The notes under the pieces are model-generated. The model saw only the letters and a list, made by a program, of their open reading frames with translations, was not told the origin of the DNA and made no database searches. A program made the translations under genes and the position numbers. DNA of 12,544 nucleotides, from assembly GCA_964385635.1 (NCBI GenBank), contig CAYLPU010000128.1:1-12544 (forward strand), given 5' to 3'. Source of the stretch: CAYLPU01 sp964385635. GTDB lineage: Bacteria; Chloroflexota; Anaerolineae; B4-G1. This document shows, piece after piece, positions 7,464 to 12,544 of this stretch (positions within the stretch are counted from its first letter, which is position 1; every line of letters starts with the position of its first letter).

Positions 7464-7712
7464 TCAACTAGAAAAAGCTCGCATCGGCAGCCTCTCGAAC
7501 GTGATTTCGATGTCGTCCAGTAGGTCCAGCACAGCTTCGTTGGCATGCATTCCCTTTTCCGCACTGATATAGGCTGCTGCCCGCTCTGGAGGCAGCCCAT
7601 CCCAGTAGTTGACGGGAAAAGCGCGCGTGCCTTGTGGTAATTTCTCAGCAGCCTTGGCGCAGCCGTAGGCGATGGCGAACGTGTTGTCAAAGTGACCGTT
7701 CAGACTACTGTC
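7464..7712 (-). pseudogene. Start-less remnant of a creatininase-family hydrolase
   Basis: An 82-codon frame opens after a TAG at 7713-7715 and has no ATG, GTG or TTG at its beginning. It encodes SLNGHFDNTFAIAYGC, then AFPVNYWDGLP and EKGMHANEA. These match the order of conserved blocks in the creatininase (creatinine amidohydrolase) family, including NGH-x-x-N and the late HANEAETS-type block. The N-terminal metal-binding half is absent, and after HANEA the expected ETS continuation is replaced by VLDLLDDIEITFERLPMRAF, which I cannot place. It overlaps the end of the MttB-like gene and stops 17 bases before the ROK start. Two deletions in a former full gene (usual length about 250 residues) explain it best. 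Family assignment is from remembered motifs. Confidence 0.55.
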
Positions 7713-9141
7713 CTAACAGACCACGCCGGGCTGCGGCGACGATGTTATCAATCTCGCGAACCAGGTCGGGCTCAAGGCCAGAGGGATAGTGCTCGGCCAA
7801 GATCTGAGCCTTGCGCTCGTGGGCCCAGTCGGCCATCGTCTGTGCTCCGTCGGCCCACCATTCATCCCAGCGCCGCCGGTCAAAGGCAGTGGGGAACCAC
7901 AGTTCCCGGCGGAAATGTTTACGGGTGTGCACCTCGCCCAGGAAACTGCCACCGATGCTTACTTGTCGAATCACGTCCAGGGCCAGCGTATCCTCGTCCA
8001 CCAAAAAGCCGCGCAGAACACGCTTGACGTAGGCCGCCATCTCGTTGTCCACGATGAGTTGTTCCAGGCTGCCCGCCTGGTCAGCACCCAGAATGCCCAT
8101 GTGTCCGAAAGTATCAGCCCCAGCGAGCGCGCCCATCAATAGGGTCATCCCACGCTCCAGGCCCGAATGGACATCAACCCGTTTGCTATCCGACAGGCCG
8201 ACGTTGATGTACACCGGCAGATTATAGTAGCGGGCCATCTGAGTCATGACGACGGCCATCAGCCCCTGCTCCGGCGAGCCAAAGCTGATCTGCGAAGAGC
8301 GCATATCCATGATATGCGGAATGCCACCATAACACACCGGCACGCCCGGTCCAAAGGTCTGGGCCAGTACTATCCCAGCCAGTATCTCAGCGTTCTCCAG
8401 CGCCAGCGTGCCAGCCAGGGTAGCCGGGCCAGTGGCCCCGGCCTGGACCATCGGCCCAAAGCCGACGGGCAGGCCGTAGCGGGCGCAAGTGACGAGGATT
8501 TCCAGGCCCGTCTCCGGGAAGCGAAGCGGGCTGATAGGTTCGACGAAGGCAGCGATCATCGGGCGCCGGCGGTGAGCCTCACGGCCGCCGGTCACCGCCT
8601 CGTAGATGCGCAGGATGTACTCCAGCGTTCTGCTGTTCGCCACCCACACGTGAGTGGGCTTGGACGAACCCTTGACCAACTCGGCAGCCAGCCACACGTC
8701 GCGGTACTCAGCGGGGACGTCCATGGCTTGCCCCACCGCGCCGACGATGTCAATATGTTCCAACGCGTCAGCGACACAGATACCGGCGCGCGCATCCTTC
8801 TGGGTAGGCTGTCGCCGCTGGCCGCCGTCCTCGTCCACCCAGGCAAACTGGCCCGGGCTGGAGACCAAAACGAAATCACCGTACCCGAAGCGGGCGGTCT
8901 GATCGGGATCACGACCGTGGAGAATGTACTGCTTGTCCGCTCGTTCGACGGCCTCAACTACCAACCGCTCCGGGATACGGGCGATCTGGTGATTGAGGTC
9001 TACGTCAGCCCCAGCCTGGGCCAGGGCGTCCAGCACTTCCCGACTGGGCAGGCTCACGCCTATATCATGGAGGATGGCTAGAGAGGCGTGATGGATGGCT
9101 TCGATGTCACGCTGAGCCAGCACAGTCCAGGTGTTGAACAT
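7705..9141 (-). CDS. MttB-like (trimethylamine methyltransferase family) protein without pyrrolysine
   Basis: This 478-residue protein has the length and layout of the MttB superfamily, which transfers methyl groups from quaternary or tertiary amines to a corrinoid protein. The N-terminus (IHHASLAILHDIGVSLPS) and the glycine-rich barrel segments (GPMVQAGATGPATLAGTLAL, ADTFGHMGILGADQAGSLEQ) are typical. There is no in-frame amber codon; the region around the pyrrolysine site of true MttB reads NVGLSDSKRVDVHSG. It therefore belongs to the non-pyrrolysine group that includes MtgB (glycine betaine) and proteins of unknown substrate. No corrinoid protein or reductive activase is nearby, and the neighbours are sugar genes. 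The ATG follows aaggg by about 8 bases and is 3 bases after the previous stop. The terminal TAG is at the normal family length. Confidence 0.85.
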   Translation of the reverse strand: MFNTWTVLAQRDIEAIHHASLAILHDIGVSLPSREVLDALAQAGADVDLNHQIARIPERLVVEAVERADKQYILHGRDPDQTARFGYGDFVLVSSPGQFAWVDEDGGQRRQPTQKDARAGICVADALEHIDIVGAVGQAMDVPAEYRDVWLAAELVKGSSKPTHVWVANSRTLEYILRIYEAVTGGREAHRRRPMIAAFVEPISPLRFPETGLEILVTCARYGLPVGFGPMVQAGATGPATLAGTLALENAEILAGIVLAQTFGPGVPVCYGGIPHIMDMRSSQISFGSPEQGLMAVVMTQMARYYNLPVYINVGLSDSKRVDVHSGLERGMTLLMGALAGADTFGHMGILGADQAGSLEQLIVDNEMAAYVKRVLRGFLVDEDTLALDVIRQVSIGGSFLGEVHTRKHFRRELWFPTAFDRRRWDEWWADGAQTMADWAHERKAQILAEHYPSGLEPDLVREIDNIVAAARRGLLGQ

Positions 9142-9144
9142 TGA

Positions 9145-10233
9145 CTAGCCCTTGTGCGCACCGAACCACAGATCAATGGGCCTCTTCACTCCCTGGGGAC
9201 GGAAAGGCAGTTCTACCTTGCAGCCAGTGCGCGCCGATTCGTAGCCAGCGTAGAGGACCTCCTGTACCACACGACCATCCTCGCCGGTTGCGACGGGCTC
9301 CTCCTTGCCCCGCACGCAGCGCGCGAAATGATGCATCTCCTGCGGAAAGCCGTAGTTCCACAGTTCCTCATAGACCGGGTAGGTCCAGCCCTTGGTACCG
9401 GGGGCTTTCTCCACGGCATAGCCGTAGCCGTGCTCGCTGAACGTCGGCAGCGCGTTGCCCATGTGCAGGCTGGCATATGTCACGCCACCGTCGCCGTAGA
9501 CCTCAATGCGGTCGTCCATGCCACCGTGCCGTGCCCAGCTATCCTCGACCAGGCCGACAGCGCCGTTCTCGAACTCGCGGAACTTCATCCAGTTCGAGGC
9601 GCGATCAAGGGTGGCAGCCTCCAACAGGTCGGCCGGCACCGTTCCCAGACCGGCCAATACCAGCAAGGTCACGAAGGGCGTCCATTGCCACACGTCTACA
9701 GTCACCACCGCGACTCGAGCCCAGAACGTGTCAATCAGCCAGGGGATAGCCGGCAGGCCAACCTGTGTCAGCATATAGTCAATGACCCCAAAGGTCTGGT
9801 CAAACATAAACCGCCAGAACAGTCCAACCACAAGAGGCACGAGCATCATCGGCAGGAAGACGATCAGCCGGATAATGCCCATACCGGTGAAGCGCTGGTT
9901 CATCACAAAGCCAAGCAGGATGCCCAGCACCACTTCGATGGAAACAGCCGCGACCGTGAACTGCACAGTGACCTTGGTAGCCAGCCAGAACTGGGGGTCG
10001 ATAAACATGTTGACGTAGTTGCCCAACCCTACCCATATCGGCTTGCTCCCGATGGAGTAGTTAAACAGGCTTACACCAAGAGAGAACATGAGCGGGACAA
10101 TGGCCAGTAGCAACAGCAGGCCAATGGTGGGCATAAACAACAATCGCCGCCACCACACATCTCTGAGACCTGCTGCTGCTTCCACAGCCGTGGCCGGTCC
10201 CTCTCTCTCGCCAACAATTGCCTTTTGTGCCAT
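9145..10233 (-). CDS. In-frame fusion: truncated sugar ABC permease joined to Gfo/Idh/MocA C-terminal domain
   Basis: The product has 362 residues. The ATG at 10233 follows a near-perfect Shine-Dalgarno (aggaggt, 3 bases spacing), so this start is preferred over an ATG 59 codons upstream. Residues 1 to about 218 are a MalF-like permease: membrane segments begin at about residue 29 (LLFMPTIGLLLLLAIVPLMF) and continue up to the EAA loop at about 204-219 (EAATLDRASNWMKFRE, with Arg where Gly is usual). The text then changes to FENGAVGLVEDSWARHGGMD, characteristic of the C-terminal half of Gfo/Idh/MocA oxidoreductases, and runs to YAGYESARTGCKVELP. The permease lacks its last membrane segments and the oxidoreductase lacks its NAD-binding domain, so neither part should work. 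A deletion of several genes, probably including a second permease, is the likely cause; assembly error is the alternative. Confidence 0.8.
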   Translation of the reverse strand: MAQKAIVGEREGPATAVEAAAGLRDVWWRRLLFMPTIGLLLLLAIVPLMFSLGVSLFNYSIGSKPIWVGLGNYVNMFIDPQFWLATKVTVQFTVAAVSIEVVLGILLGFVMNQRFTGMGIIRLIVFLPMMLVPLVVGLFWRFMFDQTFGVIDYMLTQVGLPAIPWLIDTFWARVAVVTVDVWQWTPFVTLLVLAGLGTVPADLLEAATLDRASNWMKFREFENGAVGLVEDSWARHGGMDDRIEVYGDGGVTYASLHMGNALPTFSEHGYGYAVEKAPGTKGWTYPVYEELWNYGFPQEMHHFARCVRGKEEPVATGEDGRVVQEVLYAGYESARTGCKVELPFRPQGVKRPIDLWFGAHKG

Positions 10234-10288
10234 TACACCTCCTGAACGATGGCTCGGCACGGACCCAGAGGGCCCGCGCCAGACATCA

Positions 10289-10717
10289 CTATATCGTGTA
10301 CAACTCAAGCGTCTTCTTGGCCACCAGAAAGCCGCGCTTGACCAGTTCCTCCGTCCCTTCCCAGTTCCGGTCCTCATGCTCAATGCTGAGCACGAAGTCG
10401 TACCCCACATCGTAGAGGGCCGCAGTGAGCTCTTGCCAGTCTATCAACCCCTGTCCTGGCAAGCGCGGTATCTGCCAGCGGAAGCCACAGCCCAGGATAC
10501 CATCCTGATAGAACATGTCCTCGTCCATGGCCATGTCCTTGGCGTGCACGTGGAAGATGCGGTCCCCGAAATCATAGATGAACCGGATATAATCAATGTA
10601 CTGCCAGATCAGCAATTCCCGTTTTAGCATCGTTGCCACGTGATATGGCATAGTAGTGGCGACTTTAGTCGCTGGTTGCGCGGCCCAAACGACTAAAGTC
10701 GTTACTACGAACCCCAT
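10289..10717 (-). CDS. C-terminal fragment of the MITE-split isomerase
   Basis: The 142-residue frame begins at an ATG inside the inserted element. About 35 residues are encoded by the element, including MGFVVTTLVVWAAQ, and the remaining 103-107 residues are the end of the isomerase (FHVHAKDMAMDEDMFY, LSIEHEDRNWEGTEELVKRG). Its ATG lies 13 bases within the N-terminal fragment, upstream of that fragment's stop, so coupled translation is imaginable, but no good ribosome site precedes it. A functional product is unlikely. Confidence 0.6.
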   Translation of the reverse strand: MGFVVTTLVVWAAQPATKVATTMPYHVATMLKRELLIWQYIDYIRFIYDFGDRIFHVHAKDMAMDEDMFYQDGILGCGFRWQIPRLPGQGLIDWQELTAALYDVGYDFVLSIEHEDRNWEGTEELVKRGFLVAKKTLELYTI

Positions 10718-10731
10718 AACGGGAATTGCTG
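10610..10731. mobile_element. 122-bp MITE-like element with 14-bp terminal inverted repeats and 9-bp target duplication
   Basis: The left end cagcaattcccgtt (10610-10623) is the exact inverted complement of the right end aacgggaattgctg (10718-10731). The element is flanked by the direct repeat ctgccagat at 10601-10609 and 10732-10740. It encodes no transposase, and its centre is a long hairpin. Excision of the element plus one repeat rebuilds the host gene perfectly, which proves insertion into a formerly intact gene. A 9-bp duplication is compatible with several DDE transposase families (IS4 among them); the family cannot be decided here. It must have been mobilised by a transposase encoded elsewhere. 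Confidence 0.9.
10653..10708. repeat. Hairpin core of the MITE
   Basis: The arms 10653-10673 and 10688-10708 are inverted complements at 18 of 21 positions, with a 14-base loop. Each arm also contains the self-complementary unit cgact-tt-agtcg or its complement, so alternative smaller hairpins can form. This core (gtagt...cgactttagtcg) is of a kind I recall as a frequent intergenic repeat in Chloroflexota, which might be older than the flanking terminal repeats. Confidence 0.75.
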
Positions 10732-11361
10732 CTGCCAGATCAGATGCGAAGGGTCAAAATTGATACCAAAGTTCTCATCTGGTACAGCCTCAAACATGCG
10801 GCGCAAAAGAGCAGGTGAATGAGGCAAGTTAGATCCACCCGGCCACGTGTCGGCCCAGAGCATGGGACAGTGCTCGATGGCGATCCTCACGTTATGTTCA
10901 GCCGCGAACTTGACAATCCCCGGCCAGACCTCCATGAACTGCTCGAAGTTGTAGTCCAGGTCCTTCTGCCACTCGCGCCCGGTGACCTCAACGTTCCAGG
11001 TCCGCCCAACGAAGGTGCCGACAATGTCCACGCCGAGCATCTCGGCGCCGACGATGACCTTCTTCAGGTGAGCGACAACGCGTTCCCGGTGTACCAGGTC
11101 GGGATGGAGAGGGTTAGGATAGTAACCAAGGGAGGAAATCTCCAACCCCTTCTCGGCCAGCATACTGTTGATCTCCGATGCCTTGGCTGGGGTCAACGAG
11201 TCCACGTCAATGTGAACGACTCCACCGTACTTACGGTCTTTCTCCTCGCCGGCCGGCCAACAGGCTATCTCCAGCATCTGGAACCCGCTGTCCGAGGCCC
11301 ACGTCGCCAGGTCTTCCAGGGACATGTTCGGAAAAGCCGCACTCATCACGCCGATTTTCAT
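10705..11361 (-). CDS. N-terminal fragment of the MITE-split isomerase
   Basis: The 218-residue frame keeps the first 210 residues of the barrel (MKIGVMSAAFPNMSLEDLA onward) with the Glu and the Asp/His ligands. It then reads QQFPLWGS from the inserted element before a TAG. Half of the metal site and roughly the last third of the barrel are missing, so it is not expected to be active alone. Confidence 0.8.
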   Translation of the reverse strand: MKIGVMSAAFPNMSLEDLATWASDSGFQMLEIACWPAGEEKDRKYGGVVHIDVDSLTPAKASEINSMLAEKGLEISSLGYYPNPLHPDLVHRERVVAHLKKVIVGAEMLGVDIVGTFVGRTWNVEVTGREWQKDLDYNFEQFMEVWPGIVKFAAEHNVRIAIEHCPMLWADTWPGGSNLPHSPALLRRMFEAVPDENFGINFDPSHLIWQQQFPLWGS

Positions 11362-11416
11362 GTCTATAGCCTCCCAAATCTGTATATTCGTAATTCGTCA
11401 TTTGTACCACTGAGAA

Positions 11417-12544
11417 CTAGCGATCAATTTCTACCCACCGCTTCTCCTGCGCGCTGCGCCCGATGGCCTCGCAGAGAATAATCTCCTCGTGACCGTCAGC
11501 GAACGTCGGAAAATCCGGCGGAGTGGTAAGATCGCCAGCCCGGATGTAACGGTACACAGCCTGGTACAGTTGCTTGAATGTATCGGGGAAGCCCTCGTTG
11601 TGCCCGCCAGGATAGCCAGCGCATCCCCGTGCCTGCGGGGTCAGCAGTGATGGGTCTTTCATCAGCACCTGGTTTGGCCCATCACGGCGACCAATCCACA
11701 GCTCATTGGGTCGCTCGGAATCCCAAGCCAGCGCTGATTTCGCCCCATCAATCTCGAAGGCCAGACGGTTCTTGCGCCCGGCGGACACTTGCGAGACAGT
11801 CATCACACCTCTAGCACCATTCTCGTAGACCAGGAGCACCGTGGCGTAGTCCTCGGTGTGGATGGGCTGCTCAATATAGTCCTCCGGCCGCAACTCCTTG
11901 CCAGCGAAGGTGTCAATGGGTTTGGCCGGCCTCTTGCGGATAGGGATGAACGTGCGGAAATCGGCCAGGACAGCCTGGACACGCAAGGCGGTGATGAAGC
12001 CGATCAGGTCAAGCCAGTGGGTGCCGATGTCGGCCACCGCACGCAGGGTACCCCCCACGTCAGGCTCCAGCCGCCAGTTCCAATCGGTGTCGTAAAGGAG
12101 CCAGTCCTGCAAGTAGGACCCGCGGACAATGTACACATCGCCCAGGTCACCGCGTGCCGCCCGCGCACGGGCTTCCTGGCACATCGGGTAGAAGCGGATA
12201 TTATAGTTGACCGCGTGGACGACCTCCGCCTCTGTTGCCAGGCGTAGGAGCACAGCGGATTCCTGAGAATTCATCGCCAGCGGTTTCTCGCACACGATGT
12301 GCTTACCGGCCTCGATGGCGGCCTTGGCCATCGGATAATGCAGATGGTTGGGTGTGGCGATGTGGACGACGTCTACCTCTGGATCAGACACCAGATCTCG
12401 CCAATCTGCATAGACCTTGCGGATATTGAGCGGTTCGGCCTTGGGACGCGCTCGCTCAGGACTGGAACCGGCGACGCCCACCACCTCAATGCCTAGCAGT
12501 TTGTCGGAGAGGAAGCTTTGGTAGCTCATGATCGACAAACGGCA
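11417..12544 (-). CDS. Gfo/Idh/MocA family oxidoreductase, 5' end beyond the window
   Basis: This is an NAD(P)-dependent sugar or polyol dehydrogenase of the cytoplasm. The frame remains open through base 12544; a TTG at 12538 or ATG at 12529 could be called as starts, but the protein there already lies just after the usual nucleotide-binding glycine motif (residues RLSIMSYQSFLSDKLLGIEV), so the true start is outside. Conserved blocks are present: VVHIATPNHLHYPMAKAAIE, the catalytic-lysine motif GKHIVCEKPLA, VNYNIRFYP, and the C-terminal domain with DIGTHWLDLIGFITA, TEDYATVLLVYENGARG and PGGHNEGFPDTF. It is separated by about 55 bases from the isomerase gene, its likely pathway partner. The substrate is not determinable; the intact C-terminal part differs from the oxidoreductase portion in the fusion gene at 9145-10233, so the cluster once had at least two such enzymes. 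Confidence 0.92.
   Translation of the reverse strand, partial: CRLSIMSYQSFLSDKLLGIEVVGVAGSSPERARPKAEPLNIRKVYADWRDLVSDPEVDVVHIATPNHLHYPMAKAAIEAGKHIVCEKPLAMNSQESAVLLRLATEAEVVHAVNYNIRFYPMCQEARARAARGDLGDVYIVRGSYLQDWLLYDTDWNWRLEPDVGGTLRAVADIGTHWLDLIGFITALRVQAVLADFRTFIPIRKRPAKPIDTFAGKELRPEDYIEQPIHTEDYATVLLVYENGARGVMTVSQVSAGRKNRLAFEIDGAKSALAWDSERPNELWIGRRDGPNQVLMKDPSLLTPQARGCAGYPGGHNEGFPDTFKQLYQAVYRYIRAGDLTTPPDFPTFADGHEEIILCEAIGRSAQEKRWVEIDR

Larger units (their letters stand above)
10289..11361 (-). pseudogene. Sugar phosphate isomerase/epimerase (IolE-like TIM barrel) disrupted by a MITE
   Basis: Removing the 122-bp element and one 9-bp duplicate restores an uninterrupted 313-codon frame plus stop across the join, reading FDPSHLIWQ then YIDYIRFIYDF. 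That is a normal length for the AP-endonuclease-2-like sugar isomerase family (IolE, IolI, hydroxypyruvate isomerase). Metal-ligand positions of that family are recognisable: Glu in IAIEHCP, Asp and His in FDPSHL, His in FHVHAKD, Glu in LSIEHED. The insertion adds 131 bases, shifts the frame and separates the ligands into two fragments. The gene follows a Gfo/Idh/MocA oxidoreductase, a common pairing in inositol and sugar-oxidation pathways. The start at 11361 has gggagg 8 bases upstream. Confidence 0.85.

Noticed and set aside
7690..7707. Terminal TAG of the MttB-like gene read as pyrrolysine
   Set aside because: The protein already has full family length at this codon, and read-through meets TGA after five codons; the usual pyrrolysine site lies far inside the protein and has no amber codon.
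8167..9081. Plus-strand open frame (304 codons) opposite the MttB-like gene
   Set aside because: No recognisable domain or ribosome site, and the opposite strand has clear family motifs along the whole stretch.
9154..10110. Plus-strand open frame (318 codons) opposite the permease fusion
   Set aside because: The composition is rich in His, Arg and Gln, as expected from the complement of a membrane-protein gene; no motif supports it.
10234..10410. N-terminal extension of the permease fusion from an ATG at 10410
   Set aside because: The added 59 residues overlap the isomerase C-terminus in another frame, and the ATG at 10233 has a near-perfect Shine-Dalgarno.
10601..10740. Insertion sequence or CRISPR-like repeat at the isomerase break
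   Set aside because: The element is too short for a transposase and there is only one repeat pair; it fits a non-autonomous element.

Overview
This is a GC-rich bacterial window with no rRNA, tRNA, CRISPR array or transposase gene. The gene set (AglEFG-type sugar importer, TreT, an MttB-like protein, Gfo/Idh/MocA and TIM-barrel sugar enzymes, ROK and GHMP kinases) and the style of the short intergenic inverted repeats suggest an uncultured Chloroflexota lineage (Anaerolineae-like). That assignment is an inference from content, not from a marker gene.

Plus strand, 1-5334: a sugar uptake and trehalose operon. It starts with a solute-binding protein carrying the end of one binding domain followed in frame by a complete second one. 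Next come two permeases that overlap by ATGA (AglF-like, then AglG-like with a large periplasmic insertion), and then a GT4 glycosyltransferase resembling trehalose glycosyltransferring synthase (TreT). No ATP-binding subunit is present. A strong stem-loop and a 103-bp inverted-repeat element separate the binding protein from the permeases.

Convergence, 5335-5449: a GC-rich nested inverted repeat followed by a T-run lies between the two opposing operons.

Minus strand, 12544 down to 5450: a second carbohydrate cluster, with signs of decay. In transcription order it holds: a Gfo/Idh/MocA oxidoreductase running off the window; a sugar phosphate isomerase/epimerase gene split by a 122-bp MITE-like element with 14-bp terminal inverted repeats and a 9-bp target duplication; an in-frame fusion of a truncated ABC permease to the C-terminal part of a different oxidoreductase; an intact MttB-like protein without pyrrolysine; a start-less remnant of a creatininase-family hydrolase; a ROK sugar kinase; and a GHMP kinase coupled to it by an ATGA overlap.

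The plus-strand operon probably imports an alpha-glucoside such as trehalose and interconverts it with nucleotide-sugar plus glucose. The minus-strand cluster looks like an oxidoreductase/isomerase/kinase pathway for an unidentified sugar or polyol whose transporter and isomerase have been damaged. The clearest new observation is the precisely reconstructable MITE insertion; the gene fusions are the next most notable. The first 62 bases look unrelated to what follows and may reflect a contig-edge join, so read support across the junctions matters.

No stretch longer than 300 bases lacks a gene or gene remnant. The longest gene-free gap is 1740-1940.
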